Below, in pieces: positions 45,751 through 58,361 of a stretch of 64,000 bases of DNA. A program made the translations under genes and the position numbers. The DNA lies in the NCBI GenBank assembly GCA_008364785.1, contig VTTJ01000002.1, positions 372,001 to 436,000 of the forward strand, written 5' to 3'. The stretch's first letter is position 1, and the number at the start of each line of letters is the position of its first letter. This DNA comes from Bacillus sp. BGMRC 2118 (lineage in GTDB: Bacteria > Bacillota > Bacilli > Bacillales > SA4). The notes beneath the pieces were generated by a model, which worked only from the letters and a program-made list of their open reading frames with translations, did no database searches and was not told the origin of the DNA.

Positions 45751-45885
45751 TTACGCAGCCACTAATTTAATTACGGTTGCAATGATAAATAAAGTCGCGA
45801 AGAAACCAAAAGATACGACAAACCCAATACCTGAATCAATTGCATCATTTCGTTTACTTTGGACATTTTGTTCAAATTCGTTCAC
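45751..45885 (-). CDS. yqzM: YqzM family protein (44 aa)
   Basis: The 44-residue product begins MNEFEQNVQSKRNDAIDSGI and has one membrane helix (about residues 20-42). This matches YqzM, which lies between comEC and holA in B. subtilis as well. The start is GTG at 45885, 7 bases after GGAGGGG. Function is unknown. Confidence 0.88.
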   Translation of the reverse strand: MNEFEQNVQSKRNDAIDSGIGFVVSFGFFATLFIIATVIKLVAA

Positions 45886-46182
45886 TACAAACCCCTCCTC
45901 ACATACAGTACTTAGTATAAGCTAAAGTATTAAAAAAATCTACACTCCTTACTCTTTCGTAACTAATATTTCAAAAAATAGATGAAAAATTACGTTTTAA
46001 TAAAACCTCTTTTCTATACTGACAAGAGTTAACACAAATACAAGCACCCAAAGAAGTCCATAATATATGTACAAAGAAATATCGTTACAGAGTTGGATAC
46101 CTGGGGCCAATTTTGTAACGTTAACATAAAAAAGGGGGTTGGCAAACGTGGCCAATTCCCTTTCTGCATATAGAAACAAATG

Positions 46183-46211
46183 TTGCAAACTGAGCTATTT
46201 CGTTCTACGAT
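46183..46211 (+). promoter_or_regulatory. Probable promoter of holA
   Basis: TTGCAA (46183-46188), 17-bp spacer, TACGAT (46206-46211). The rest of 45886-46245 holds no gene but has a pair of alternative hairpins near 46104-46162. Confidence 0.55.
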
Positions 46212-46245
46212 AAAGAAAGAATGAAAAAGGGAGTCAACGTTTATT

Positions 46246-47256
46246 ATGAATTTAGACATACATAAAAAAGTGAAGTCCAAGCAACTTTCGCCCATTTACC
46301 TATTTTATGGGAAAGAGTCATACTTCATTGATGAACTAACGCAACTTATTATATCCAATACACTAAATGAGGAAGAACGAGATTTTAACCTTTCCTCGTA
46401 TGACATGGAAGAAGTTCCGATCGATTTAGCTATAGAAGATGCTCAAACCTTACCGTTCTTCGGTGATAAAAGAATTGTTATTGCCAAGAATGCCGGGTTC
46501 TTAACCGGAGCAAAAGACAAGGAGAAAGTGGATCATACACTAAGCTTATTGGAAACATATATTCAGTCTCCATCTCCTTTTACAATTTTAATCGTCATCG
46601 TGAATGCTGAAAAGCTAGATGAACGAAAAAAAATCTCTAAACTTCTAAAAAAGGAAGCCGAAGTATTTGAAGCATCAATACCTGATGAAAAGTCAATGAT
46701 ACAATGGTTGAAAAATCAAGCAAAAGACATGAATGTATCTGTTACAGAAGAAGCCATTTTATTACTGTTACAATATGTACGTAATTCAGTTACTTTATGT
46801 GTACAAGAACTAAATAAAATGGCAACGTATGTAGGTAATGGAGGAGCCATTGACATAGAAACAGTCAGGCTGCTATCCTCAAAATCAATCGAGGATAATA
46901 TATTTGAACTCGTTGACTGTGTGACGCAGGGAAGGGTATCTGAGGCAATGATCATTTTTCAGGATCTACTCAAACTGAATGAAGAACCAATCAAGATATT
47001 GTCGTTATTAACAGGACAATTCAGATTATTATTTCAAGTGAAGGAGCTTTCTTCAAAAGGATATGGACAGCAACAAATAGCCTCACATTTGAAGATTCAC
47101 CCATTTCGTGTCAAACTAGCAATGCAAAAAGTTTCGCAGTTTTCTTCATCCACACTTTTAAAGGCTATTCATGAGCTTGCGGAGATGGACTATAAGATTA
47201 AAACAGGTCAGATTGATAAGAAACTGGCCATTGAGCTTTTTATATTAAAACAATAG
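46246..47256 (+). CDS. holA: DNA polymerase III subunit delta
   Basis: A 336-residue clamp-loader subunit. It has an AAA+-like N-terminal part (LSPIYLFYGKESYFIDELTQ, about residues 16-35), the LPFFGDKRIVIAKNAG block, and a C-terminal helical domain. The terminal LFILKQ ends in TAG, whose last base is the first G of repeat copy E. Start ATG at 46246, about 9 bases after AAAGGGAG. The protein length is usual, so the insertion did not shorten it. Confidence 0.94.
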   Translation: MNLDIHKKVKSKQLSPIYLFYGKESYFIDELTQLIISNTLNEEERDFNLSSYDMEEVPIDLAIEDAQTLPFFGDKRIVIAKNAGFLTGAKDKEKVDHTLSLLETYIQSPSPFTILIVIVNAEKLDERKKISKLLKKEAEVFEASIPDEKSMIQWLKNQAKDMNVSVTEEAILLLLQYVRNSVTLCVQELNKMATYVGNGGAIDIETVRLLSSKSIEDNIFELVDCVTQGRVSEAMIIFQDLLKLNEEPIKILSLLTGQFRLLFQVKELSSKGYGQQQIASHLKIHPFRVKLAMQKVSQFSSSTLLKAIHELAEMDYKIKTGQIDKKLAIELFILKQ

Positions 47257-47444
47257 GCTATTTTCTAAAACTTTGTTGCAATTCGCGTAATTATTCTGGG
47301 TGTATAACCATTTTTAGAAGCGAATTGTGGTTGGTTTAGAATAGAGCAACTCTCTTTATGTATAGTAGTAACTAGATACTAAGGTAAAAATCCGGCTTCC
47401 TGAGATTTCTACGAGAAAGCACAACAATCTATACGGAAACAGCC
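47256..47444 (+). mobile_element. 189-bp non-autonomous repeat, copy E
   Basis: It runs from GGCTATTTTCTAAAACTTTG to CTATACGGAAACAGCC. It is flanked by a perfect 8-bp direct repeat AAACAATA (47248-47255 and 47445-47452). The holA stop codon was TAA before insertion (from the right flank) and is now TAG. Confidence 0.88.
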
Positions 47445-47451
47445 AAACAAT

Positions 47452-47482
47452 AAAAAAACGATGACATGTGTCATCGTTTTTC
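47452..47482 (-). terminator. Terminator of rpsT
   Basis: AAAAAACGATGACA-TG-TGTCATCGTTTTTC is a strong inverted repeat; on the minus strand it ends in T. Confidence 0.85.
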
Positions 47483-47488
47483 CTTTTA

Positions 47489-47755
47489 TTATGCGTTAGC
47501 TCCGTTAACTTTCTTAGTTAAACGAGACTTTTGACGAGCCGCAGCATTTTTATGGATAAGACCATTGCGAGCAGCTTTATCAAGCTTCTTGCTTGCCTCA
47601 ACTAGTGCAGTCTTTGCATTGTCAAGATCGTTGTTTGCAACAAGTGCTTCTACGTTCTTAACAGCAGTACGCATTGCAGACTTAACAGAAGAGTTTTGTG
47701 CACGGTGCTCACTGCTTGTCTTAACACGCTTAATAGCAGATTTAATATTAGGCAT
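47489..47755 (-). CDS. rpsT: 30S ribosomal protein S20
   Basis: An 88-residue basic protein, [20 protein letters not shown], with the helical bundle pattern of bS20 and a [20 protein letters not shown] middle. ATG at 47755 follows GGGAGG by 8 bases; a GTG three codons upstream lies within the ribosome-binding site. It is opposite gpr and holA. The 371 bp between rpsT and gpr has no gene; small A/T-rich inverted repeats are present (CTTAGTAACTGTTAAG at 47878). Confidence 0.96.
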   Translation of the reverse strand: MPNIKSAIKRVKTSSEHRAQNSSVKSAMRTAVKNVEALVANNDLDNAKTALVEASKKLDKAARNGLIHKNAAARQKSRLTKKVNGANA

Positions 47756-48126
47756 TCGTTTCACCTCCCTAAAATGTAAACCGAGTTTTTAAAGCTCGAT
47801 GTCCTTATTCATTCATTGGTTTTCAATGGTTGAAATACCAAAATACATTTTTTAGTCAGAAGTTTTTTCGTAAAAAGACTTAGTAACTGTTAAGTTTTTT
47901 CTAAGAAAACTCTGAAGTTAGAACAAGTGATATTTTATCAAACGATGGCTATAATTGCAATACATGTTTCGATGAAGTTCGTGTTTTACAACGAGAAAGA
48001 ATCGTAAAGAGTGAATGAATCTATATCCTCATGGAAAAACTATGTAAATAACAGTGAAAAGTGGATGAGCTTTATCAATTAAAAAAAGCTGATAATCAAA
48101 CACTAATCTACCAGGGGGGAAATAAA

Positions 48127-49242
48127 ATGAGTGAACTAGATTTAAGTATGTATTCAATTAGAACAGACCTTGCTGTCGAAGCAAGAGAAATGGTCGTAGA
48201 AGAAAATCAAAAAAAGCAAGAACAAGCCTCTGATCAAATAGAAGGCGTCATTATAAAGGAACGTGATGTAAGAGGTGTCAAAATATCTTCAGTAGAAATT
48301 ACGGAATCCGGTGCCCAAACAATCGGCAAGAAGAAAGGCAAATATGTTACGTTAGAAGTACAAGGGATTCGTCAAAAAGATAGTGAACTTCAACAGGTGG
48401 TTGAAGAGGTATTCGCCAAAGAAATGTCGTCCTTTATTAAACAATTAGGCATCTCAGATGATGCAAGTTGTTTAGTCGTTGGTCTGGGGAATTGGAATGT
48501 TACTCCTGATGCATTAGGACCTATGGCCGTAGAAAATCTATTAATCACAAAACACTTATTTGCATTACAGCCTGAAAATGTTGCAGAAGGCTTTCGTTCA
48601 GTGAGTGCAATCTCACCTGGTGTGATGGGCATAACGGGTATAGAGACTAGTGATATTATCCATGGTGTAATTGAAAAAACAAAACCAGACTTTGTGATTG
48701 CAATTGATGCATTAGCTGCTCGTTCTATTCAACGAGTAAACTCAACCATCCAGATATCTGATTCTGGTATTCATCCAGGTTCTGGTGTAGGGAATAAGCG
48801 TAAAGAGCTGAGTCAGGAAACGCTGGGTATTCCGGTAATTGCGATTGGAATTCCGACAGTTGTTGATGCTGTCTCTATTACTAGCGATACCATAGATTTT
48901 ATCTTGAAGCATTTTGGTAGAGAAATGAAAGAGGGGAATCGACCATCTAGGGCGTTGGCTCCAGCTTCCATGACATTCGGTGGGAAACGTCAATTTACGG
49001 AAGAAGACCTACCTGAAGAGAAGGATCGTTCAACCTTCTTAGGTCTTATCGGAACACTTCAAGAGGATGAAAAAAGAAAACTCATTCATGAGGTATTAGC
49101 ACCAATTGGACATAATTTAATGGTTACACCAAAGGAAGTCGATACATTTATAGAAGATATGGCGAATGTCATTGCAGGTGGCTTAAACGCTGCACTTCAC
49201 CATGAGGTAGACCAAGATAATTATGGGTCTTATACACATTAA
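48127..49242 (+). CDS. gpr: Germination protease GPR
   Basis: A 371-residue aspartate-like protease that degrades small acid-soluble spore proteins at germination. It begins [20 protein letters not shown]; the pro-peptide is removed near Arg-Thr-Asp-Leu-Ala. Conserved blocks include [17 protein letters not shown] (about residues 117-133) and [12 protein letters not shown] (about 191-202). Start ATG at 48127, 6-7 bases after GGGGGG; a GTG at 48061 would add 22 residues. The gene is expected to be SigG-controlled; I could not define the promoter. Confidence 0.94.
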   Translation: MSELDLSMYSIRTDLAVEAREMVVEENQKKQEQASDQIEGVIIKERDVRGVKISSVEITESGAQTIGKKKGKYVTLEVQGIRQKDSELQQVVEEVFAKEMSSFIKQLGISDDASCLVVGLGNWNVTPDALGPMAVENLLITKHLFALQPENVAEGFRSVSAISPGVMGITGIETSDIIHGVIEKTKPDFVIAIDALAARSIQRVNSTIQISDSGIHPGSGVGNKRKELSQETLGIPVIAIGIPTVVDAVSITSDTIDFILKHFGREMKEGNRPSRALAPASMTFGGKRQFTEEDLPEEKDRSTFLGLIGTLQEDEKRKLIHEVLAPIGHNLMVTPKEVDTFIEDMANVIAGGLNAALHHEVDQDNYGSYTH

Positions 49243-49327
49243 TACGTAAAAATATATAAAAAATGGTTCTACTTCTAAATGCTTGTTCATAATAATTAAG
49301 TAGACAAGCTTTTTGAGGAGTGGAACC

Positions 49328-50512
49328 ATGAACTTAAATAAACAACAGGGGATGATGGTCTCCTTAAATGGGACAAGCATTAAAAAGGTGATCCTTGCAT
49401 TTGCATTTTGTTTGATTACTGTATTTACATTAACAGGTTTATTAACAACGCTAAAACCAGAATATAGAATATCTTCTTCTTCTGTTCATTCGATTACAAA
49501 TAGTTTTGCTGAAAGCTCATTGATTTTCTTACTAGGTCAAGAAAATCGTTATTTCCTACAAGGCGTTCCTGAAGGACAAGTTATGCCGAAATATTCTTCC
49601 GTTCTTTTTCAAAGGGCTACTAGTATTAATCCAGATGACCCACGAAGCTTACTAGGCGGAGAGTTACCTGGTTTTAAAGTGTATGATGGTGAACTGCTCG
49701 TGGCAGGAGACGGGACAAATTATACAACGATGCCAATGGAATCAGCTCCACCAATGGATGTACTTCTAGCAGAGCGAGAAGCAGCAGTTCAAAATTTACA
49801 AAGCATGGACAAGCTTGATGATAAAGAAAAACCGGTTCCTCCTGTAACAAGTACAGGAAAAGATGTTGTTTTTATTTATCACACACATACGCGTGAGTCG
49901 TTCTTACCATTATTAAAAGGTGTAACAAATCCGAATGAAGCCTATCATTCAACAGCTAACATCACGTTAGTTGGAGAAAAATTATCACAAGAACTAGAAG
50001 AACGAGGAATTGGGACAAGTCTTGATAAAACAGACTTCACCGGTATTTTGAATCAGAAAGGGTTAAAGTATTCAAGATCATATGATGCGTCAAGACCTAT
50101 TGTTGAGAGTGCAATGGCTCAAAATAAAGATATTCAATTTTTATTCGATCTACACCGTGACTATCAGAGAAAAGAAGTTACAACAGCCACGATAAATGGA
50201 CAAGCATATGCACGAATATTTTTCGTCATTGGTGGAGAACATGCAAAGTATAAAGAAAATTTTAAATTAGCTGAAGATCTCCATAATTCGTTGCAAAAGA
50301 AATACCCAGGGTTGAGTCGTGGAATTACAACGAAACAAGGACCAGGAACAAACGGTAAGTTTAATCAAGATTTATCAGAGAATGCACTCGTAATTGAATT
50401 TGGTGGAGTAGATAATACGATAGAGGAATTAAATGCAACAGCAACAGCTGTGGCGGATGTATTTAGTGAATACTATTGGGAAGCAGAAAAGGTAAATGGT
50501 TCTGCTCAGTAG
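49328..50512 (+). CDS. spoIIP: Stage II sporulation protein P
   Basis: A 394-residue autolysin of engulfment, with one N-terminal membrane helix (about residues 18-42) and a C-terminal amidase/endopeptidase domain. Motif blocks VVFIYHTHTRESFLP (about 178-192), FLFDLHRDYQRKE and ENALVIEFGGVDN match SpoIIP. ATG at 49328 follows GAGGAG by 7 bases. yqxA follows closely; in B. subtilis the gpr-spoIIP-yqxA order is the same. Confidence 0.95.
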   Translation: MNLNKQQGMMVSLNGTSIKKVILAFAFCLITVFTLTGLLTTLKPEYRISSSSVHSITNSFAESSLIFLLGQENRYFLQGVPEGQVMPKYSSVLFQRATSINPDDPRSLLGGELPGFKVYDGELLVAGDGTNYTTMPMESAPPMDVLLAEREAAVQNLQSMDKLDDKEKPVPPVTSTGKDVVFIYHTHTRESFLPLLKGVTNPNEAYHSTANITLVGEKLSQELEERGIGTSLDKTDFTGILNQKGLKYSRSYDASRPIVESAMAQNKDIQFLFDLHRDYQRKEVTTATINGQAYARIFFVIGGEHAKYKENFKLAEDLHNSLQKKYPGLSRGITTKQGPGTNGKFNQDLSENALVIEFGGVDNTIEELNATATAVADVFSEYYWEAEKVNGSAQ

Positions 50513-50529
50513 AAAAAGGTGTGAATATC

Positions 50530-50856
50530 ATGATTAAATTTACGTTGAAATTTGCCCTATTACTTACCTTTGTAGCCATTTGTATACTGTCAGGTATGCA
50601 AATGGCTAATAACGGTATTAGAGAAATGAAAGGGTATGATGACCCCGAGTTTCAAGGAGCATTTCATATATCCGAGGGACATGAGGGAGAATTAGAAGCG
50701 GCCTTGCTCGGAGAAAGAGTAACAAGTCATGATATAAGAGTGAAACAAGAAAAACTGGAGCAGCTAGAAGCATTTAACTTTTTCTCTTCGTTAGGAAGTA
50801 AGTTTGCAGACATAACTGCTTCTCTTTTCCAAAAGCTAATGGATGCTTTGCCTTAG
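50530..50856 (+). CDS. yqxA: YqxA family protein (DUF3679)
   Basis: A 108-residue protein with one N-terminal membrane helix (about residues 7-25, FALLLTFVAICILSGMQMA), an acidic middle and a helical end. It matches YqxA, encoded after spoIIP. Function is unknown. AAAAAGGTG is 7 or more bases before the ATG at 50530. A terminator follows. Confidence 0.85.
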   Translation: MIKFTLKFALLLTFVAICILSGMQMANNGIREMKGYDDPEFQGAFHISEGHEGELEAALLGERVTSHDIRVKQEKLEQLEAFNFFSSLGSKFADITASLFQKLMDALP

Positions 50857-50871
50857 GTAAATGAATACTAA

Positions 50872-50911
50872 TTAGAAAACCTGTTACTGATAGAGTACAG
50901 GTTTTCTGCGT
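50872..50911 (+). terminator. Terminator after yqxA
   Basis: AGAAAACCTGT-TACTGATAGAGT-ACAGGTTTTCT is a perfect 11-bp stem. The 3' side has only GCG, so it may work through its stem. Confidence 0.7.
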
Positions 50912-50974
50912 TAAGAAAGAAACAGCATAGCTTCGTGATGGTGCTCGATAGCTTCTTGAAATCTTTGAGTAGGA

Positions 50975-51147
50975 TTCGCCGAAAAACTGATAGGGTAGTT
51001 GAAATATGAATTTTTTAGTTAGTATTATGATAAGTTCGCCGAAAGTATTAGGGTTTTCGCCGAATTCTGTCCATGAATCGCCGAATAATAATAAAGTTTC
51101 GCCGAATTGCATTGTATTTTGTTCGAAACAACAGAGTAATCGCCGAA
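50975..51147. repeat. TCGCCGAA array with a 21-bp period between yqxA and lepA
   Basis: CGCCGAA begins at 50977, 51037, 51058, 51079, 51100 and 51141. Four successive copies are exactly 21 bp apart; the flanking gaps of 60 and 41 bp are about three and two units, with a degenerate unit (GTTCGAAA) near 51121. Only the core is conserved; the 13-bp spacers differ. There is no gene in 50857-51420. Most of the rest to 51420 is AT-rich and unexplained. Confidence 0.75.
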
Positions 51148-51420
51148 AACTGATCAAATTGATAATGGAAAAAGTTCAATGAAGACGAAAACCTGCTATA
51201 AACAATGAATTCGAACATTAATAGACAGGAATTTGGTTTCGAAAACGTCTCTAAACTTGCCAATATAGATTTTTGAAGTCGTCCTGACGTACATACTGTA
51301 AACTTCTATGACATTACAAGAATAATGATTGTATCTTAAACGTAGTTTTCATTGAATCTTGCAAATTGTATTGCTATAATCAAATCTAGTGTATTGGTAG
51401 TAATGTAGGAGTGATAAATT

Positions 51421-53250
51421 ATGAGTAGTGAAGATAGACTAAAACGACAATCAAGTATTCGAAATTTTTCTATCATTGCTCACATTGACCATGGTAAGTC
51501 AACGTTAGCTGACCGTATTTTAGAAAAGACGAGTGCCTTAACAGCTCGTGAAATGAAAGATCAGTTATTAGATTCTATGGACTTAGAGCGTGAACGAGGA
51601 ATCACAATCAAACTAAATGCTGTTCAATTACAATATAAAGCGAAGGATGGGAATGAATACATCTTTCATTTAATTGATACCCCAGGACATGTTGACTTTA
51701 CCTATGAAGTTTCACGAAGCTTAGCTGCTTGTGAAGGTGCTGTATTGGTAGTCGATGCAGCTCAAGGTATTGAAGCTCAAACGTTAGCAAACGTTTATTT
51801 AGCTATTGATAATGATTTAGAAATTGTACCAGTCATCAATAAAATTGATTTGCCTAGTGCTGAACCTGAACGTGTTCGCCAAGAAATCGAAGATGTAATA
51901 GGTCTAGATGCTTCAGAGGCTGTACTTGCATCTGCGAAGGCAGGTATCGGCATAGAGGACATTCTAGAGCAGGTAGTGGAAAAGGTACCTGCGCCTCAAG
52001 GGGATCCAGATGCTCCTTTAAAGGCACTTATTTTTGACTCTTTGTATGATCCATATCGTGGAGTCGTGTTATACATCCGTATCGTTGATGGAACTGTAAA
52101 GGTTGGCGATAAAATCAAAATGATGGCAACTGGAGCAGAGTTTGAGGTTAATGAGGTAGGTGTATTCACACCTAAGGCCACAATGAAAAACGAATTAACA
52201 GTCGGTGATGTTGGGTTCCTGACAGCTGCTATTAAAAATGTTGCTGACACCCGTGTTGGTGATACGATTACGAATGCGAAAAACGGAGCAACAGAACCAC
52301 TTCCTGGTTACCGTAAGTTAAACCCTATGGTATTCTGTGGTTTATATCCAATTGACTCAGCTCGTTTTAATGACTTGCGTGAAGCGTTAGAAAAGCTGCA
52401 ACTAAATGATGCAGCACTACAATTCGAGCCTGAAACATCTCAAGCGCTAGGATTTGGTTTTAGATGTGGATTTTTAGGGTTGCTTCACATGGAAATTATT
52501 CAGGAACGTATTGAACGTGAATTCAAAATTGATTTAATTACAACTGCACCAAGTGTTATTTATCATGTTGAGCTGACAGATGGAGAAGAGTTGAAAATTG
52601 ATAACCCATCTGATATGCCAGACCAACAGAAAATTGCCAAAGTTGAGGAACCGTATGTGAAAGCTACGATGATGGTTCCGAATGATTACGTTGGTGCTGT
52701 TATGGAACTGTGTCAAGGGAAGCGTGGTAACTTCATAGACATGCAATACCTAGATGAAAATCGAGTAAGCATCGTATATGAAATTCCATTAGCAGAAATT
52801 GTGTATGACTTCTTTGACCAGTTAAAGTCCAATACAAAGGGATATGCTTCATTTGATTATGAACTAATTGGCTATAAAGAATCTAAGCTTGTTAAGATGG
52901 ACATACTTCTTAACGCTGAACAAGTGGATGCTTTATCCTTCATCGTTCACCGTGACTCAGCATATGAGCGTGGGAAGGTGATAGTTGAGAAGCTTAAGGA
53001 ACTGATTCCTAGACAGCAGTTCGAAGTTCCGATTCAAGCAGCAATTGGTCAAAAAATTGTAGCTCGTTCTACCATTAAAGCTATGCGTAAAAATGTATTA
53101 GCAAAATGTTATGGTGGAGACATCTCACGTAAACGTAAGCTATTAGAGAAGCAAAAAGAAGGTAAAAAGCGCATGAAGCAAGTTGGTTCTGTTGAAGTAC
53201 CACAAGAAGCGTTCATGGCCGTTCTCCGAATGGACGATACAAATAAATAA
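51421..53250 (+). CDS. lepA: Elongation factor 4 (LepA)
   Basis: A 609-residue translational GTPase (back-translocase). GTP motifs are AHIDHGKST (G1, about residues 20-28), DTPGH (G3, about 85-89) and NKID (G4, about 139-142). The C-terminal LepA domain has GYASFDYEL and [22 protein letters not shown]. Usual length. TAGGAGTG lies 7 bases before the ATG. A terminator follows. Confidence 0.97.
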   Translation: MSSEDRLKRQSSIRNFSIIAHIDHGKSTLADRILEKTSALTAREMKDQLLDSMDLERERGITIKLNAVQLQYKAKDGNEYIFHLIDTPGHVDFTYEVSRSLAACEGAVLVVDAAQGIEAQTLANVYLAIDNDLEIVPVINKIDLPSAEPERVRQEIEDVIGLDASEAVLASAKAGIGIEDILEQVVEKVPAPQGDPDAPLKALIFDSLYDPYRGVVLYIRIVDGTVKVGDKIKMMATGAEFEVNEVGVFTPKATMKNELTVGDVGFLTAAIKNVADTRVGDTITNAKNGATEPLPGYRKLNPMVFCGLYPIDSARFNDLREALEKLQLNDAALQFEPETSQALGFGFRCGFLGLLHMEIIQERIEREFKIDLITTAPSVIYHVELTDGEELKIDNPSDMPDQQKIAKVEEPYVKATMMVPNDYVGAVMELCQGKRGNFIDMQYLDENRVSIVYEIPLAEIVYDFFDQLKSNTKGYASFDYELIGYKESKLVKMDILLNAEQVDALSFIVHRDSAYERGKVIVEKLKELIPRQQFEVPIQAAIGQKIVARSTIKAMRKNVLAKCYGGDISRKRKLLEKQKEGKKRMKQVGSVEVPQEAFMAVLRMDDTNK

Positions 53251-53267
53251 TTGTACAAATAGATAAA

Positions 53268-53300
53268 CGACAGAATACCGCAGACCCCTGCGGTATTTTA
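53268..53300 (+). terminator. Terminator after lepA
   Basis: AATACCGCAG-ACCC-CTGCGGTATT stem followed by TTATTT. Confidence 0.8.
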
Positions 53301-53344
53301 TTTACAACGGAACTTATTCTAAAAATAGAAAGCAGTGTTGAAAA

Positions 53345-54484
53345 ATGATACAAGCAGCATACATCCACATTCCTTTCTGTCATCAAATCTGTCATTATTG
53401 TGATTTCAATAAGGTCTTCTTTAAAGGGCAGCCGGTCGATGATTACCTTAACTATCTGGAACGTGAGATAAAGAATACACTAATCGAGAACCCGACAACT
53501 CGTTTAAATACGATTTTTATTGGTGGAGGAACACCAACATCGCTTGATGAAAAACAACTTGAAAAGCTACTTTCAATGATAAGGTTACATTTGCCTTTTG
53601 ATGAGAATGATGTGGAGTATACAATTGAAGCGAATCCAGGTGATCTTACAGCCCAAAAGCTAGCGGTGTTAAAAGATGGAGGAATAAACCGATTAAGTGT
53701 AGGTGTACAATCCTTTAATGATGAGCTTTTGAAGAAGATTGGAAGAACGCATAGAGCAGAGGATGTAATAAAAGGGATTGAGTTATCAAAGCAAGTAGGT
53801 TTTCAGAATGTTAGTATTGATTTAATTTATAGTTTGCCAAATCAAACGTTACAGGACTTTAACGATACATTAAGTAAGGCATTTTCGTTAGAACTTCAAC
53901 ATTTCTCTGCTTATTCTCTTATTATTGAACCCAAAACAGTGTTCTATAATCTCATGAGAAAAGGAAATCTTCCATTACCATCTCATGAAACAGAAGCGAA
54001 AATGTATGAATTACTTATGGATGAGATGCAACGCCACGGATATCACCAATATGAAATCAGTAATTTCTCCAAAGAAGGCTATGAGAGTAGACATAACCTT
54101 ACGTATTGGAATAACGAAGATTATTATGGATTTGGAGCAGGAGCCCACAGCTACATCAAAGGATCTAGAAATGCAAATGCAGGACCATTGAAAAAGTATA
54201 TGAGCCTCATCGATGAGAATGGGATTTCTCAAGTGGAGTCACATCAAGTTACAGAGAGAGAAAAAATGGAGGAAGAGCTTTTTCTTGGTTTAAGAAAAGC
54301 AGAAGGTGTATCATTTTCATCCTTTGAACAAAAGTTCGGCAAACGTATGGAGGATATGTTCGGTACACAATTAGAAGAAAACAAGAATAGAGGATTACTT
54401 ACGACAAGTGAAAATCGAGTTTTTCTAACTAGACAAGGTAAATTGCTGGGTAACGAGGTTTTTCAAACATTTCTTGGTGTTTAA
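53345..54484 (+). CDS. hemW: HemW, radical SAM heme chaperone
   Basis: A 379-residue radical SAM protein. The cluster motif is Cys12-x3-Cys16-x2-Cys19 (PFCHQICHYCDF). The GGGTPTSLD block (about residue 61) and the C-terminal HemN domain follow. HemW lacks the extra cysteine of coproporphyrinogen dehydrogenase HemN and instead carries heme. It precedes hrcA as in B. subtilis; GCAGTGTTGAAAA before the ATG is only a weak ribosome-binding site. Confidence 0.94.
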   Translation: MIQAAYIHIPFCHQICHYCDFNKVFFKGQPVDDYLNYLEREIKNTLIENPTTRLNTIFIGGGTPTSLDEKQLEKLLSMIRLHLPFDENDVEYTIEANPGDLTAQKLAVLKDGGINRLSVGVQSFNDELLKKIGRTHRAEDVIKGIELSKQVGFQNVSIDLIYSLPNQTLQDFNDTLSKAFSLELQHFSAYSLIIEPKTVFYNLMRKGNLPLPSHETEAKMYELLMDEMQRHGYHQYEISNFSKEGYESRHNLTYWNNEDYYGFGAGAHSYIKGSRNANAGPLKKYMSLIDENGISQVESHQVTEREKMEEELFLGLRKAEGVSFSSFEQKFGKRMEDMFGTQLEENKNRGLLTTSENRVFLTRQGKLLGNEVFQTFLGV

Positions 54485-54507
54485 TTGTAATCGGAGTTGC
54501 TAAATTA

Positions 54508-54536
54508 TTGACATCAAAAAAAAGATTTGTTACTTT
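54508..54536 (+). promoter_or_regulatory. SigA promoter of the hrcA operon
   Basis: TTGACA (54508-54513), 17-bp spacer, TACTTT (54531-54536), directly upstream of CIRCE. Confidence 0.8.
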
Positions 54537-54547
54537 ATTAAGTAGAT

Positions 54548-54574
54548 TTAGCACTCGAACTAGATGAGTGCTAA
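54548..54574. promoter_or_regulatory. CIRCE operator (HrcA-binding)
   Basis: TTAGCACTC-N9-GAGTGCTAA is a perfect CIRCE inverted repeat. HrcA binds it to repress the heat-shock operon. Confidence 0.98.
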
Positions 54575-54589
54575 CAGAGGTGATAATGG

Positions 54590-55624
54590 ATGTTAACTGA
54601 TCGTCAGCTATTAGTACTACAAGTAATTATTGATGATTTTATCCGTTCAGCCCAACCAGTTGGCTCTAGAACATTGTCCAAAAAGAGTGAAATTACGTTT
54701 AGTTCTGCTACGATACGTAATGAGATGGCTGATCTTGAGGAATTAGGTTTTCTTGAAAAAACGCATACTTCCTCTGGAAGAGTTCCTTCAGAAAAAGGTT
54801 ATCGTTTTTATGTTGACCATCTATTGGCGCCGCAGAAGGTAAAGAAGGATGATTTATTTCGGATACAATCAGTATTTGCTGAACATATTTTTGAAATGGA
54901 GAAGATTGTTCAAAAATCAGCTCAAATATTATCTGATATAACAAATTACACATCAATTGTACTTGGACCAGAAGTGAATAATAACCGACTGAAACAAATT
55001 CAGATTGTACCGTTAAGTTCTACAACGGCAGTGACCATCATCGTAACGGATACTGGACATGTAGAGCATAGACCACTAACAATTCCAAAAAATATCGAGC
55101 TATCAGATATTGAAAGACTAGTTAATATATTAAACGGCAGGTTAGCAGGTGTGCCGCTAGTTGACTTACAGGACAAAATTTACAAGGAAGTAGCAACAGT
55201 TCTGAAAGAAAACATTAAGAGCTACGAACAGCTCCTAGGTGCAATCCAAATGCAAGAAACCTTTGCTTTGCCAAAGTCTGAGAAGATATTCTATGGTGGT
55301 AAAACAAATATGCTGTCTCAGCCAGAGTTTCATGATGTGACTAAAGTTCGTTCTCTTCTAAATGTCATAGAACAAGAAAACGAAATATATAATCTTCTTC
55401 GCCCAAAAGGAGCAGGAATCCACATTACGATTGGGAAAGAAAACCAAAATGTCGCAATGGAAGAATGCAGTTTGATAACAGCCACATACTCGTTTGGTAA
55501 TGAACAACTAGGAACAATCGCACTTTTAGGTCCAACAAGAATGGAGTATTCGAGAGTCGTAAGTCTTCTTGGAATTCTTTCTAGTGACCTTACAAAAGTA
55601 CTTGAAAAATGGTATCAAAATTAG
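54590..55624 (+). CDS. hrcA: Heat-inducible transcription repressor HrcA
   Basis: A 344-residue repressor with an N-terminal winged helix ([20 protein letters not shown]..., with the recognition part [26 protein letters not shown]) and a GAF-like C-terminal domain. It needs GroEL for activity and binds CIRCE, 15 bp upstream, so it autoregulates. ATG at 54590 follows AGGTGAT by 6 bases. Confidence 0.97.
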   Translation: MLTDRQLLVLQVIIDDFIRSAQPVGSRTLSKKSEITFSSATIRNEMADLEELGFLEKTHTSSGRVPSEKGYRFYVDHLLAPQKVKKDDLFRIQSVFAEHIFEMEKIVQKSAQILSDITNYTSIVLGPEVNNNRLKQIQIVPLSSTTAVTIIVTDTGHVEHRPLTIPKNIELSDIERLVNILNGRLAGVPLVDLQDKIYKEVATVLKENIKSYEQLLGAIQMQETFALPKSEKIFYGGKTNMLSQPEFHDVTKVRSLLNVIEQENEIYNLLRPKGAGIHITIGKENQNVAMEECSLITATYSFGNEQLGTIALLGPTRMEYSRVVSLLGILSSDLTKVLEKWYQN

Positions 55625-55715
55625 AATGATTGTGCACAATACTAAAGTTTTTGAGATTTAGGAGGTTTTCCTCCTTACATAGTAAACGGAAGTACCTTTA
55701 AGGGAGGTGAAACTA

Positions 55716-58161
<2,446 letters not shown>

Positions 58162-58170
58162 TAAGTACAG

Positions 58171-58213
58171 AAAGTCAAAGTCAGGCCTGTCTTGGCTTTG
58201 ACTTTTTCTTTTG
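58171..58213 (+). terminator. Terminator after dnaK
   Basis: AAGTCAAAG and CTTTGACTT arms with TCAGGCCTGTCTTGG inside, followed by TTTTC; readthrough to dnaJ is possible. Confidence 0.75.
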
Positions 58214-58273
58214 AACCGTATGTAACAGGGAGAATTGTAATCAAACAACTTAAAGAAATTTGATGAATATAAA

Positions 58274-58303
58274 TTGCTCACTTAATTTGATTAGTGATAC
58301 AAT
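58274..58303 (+). promoter_or_regulatory. Possible second promoter before dnaJ
   Basis: TTGCTC (58274-58279), 18-bp spacer, TACAAT (58298-58303). Confidence 0.45.
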
Positions 58304-58361
58304 AAAGTTTATGTGAAAGTGGGAGTCTATCTTCCAGAAGAATAATGGGAGTGGAAAAGAC

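Noticed and set aside
50975..51147. CRISPR array
   Set aside because: The repeated core is only 7-9 bp and the spacing is 21 bp; CRISPR repeats are longer with longer spacers, and no cas gene is nearby.
50774..51157. Minus-strand frame with FGE every seven codons across the 21-bp array
   Set aside because: The heptad is the direct result of the 21-bp period; the frame overlaps yqxA, lacks a ribosome-binding site, and the spacer codons are random.
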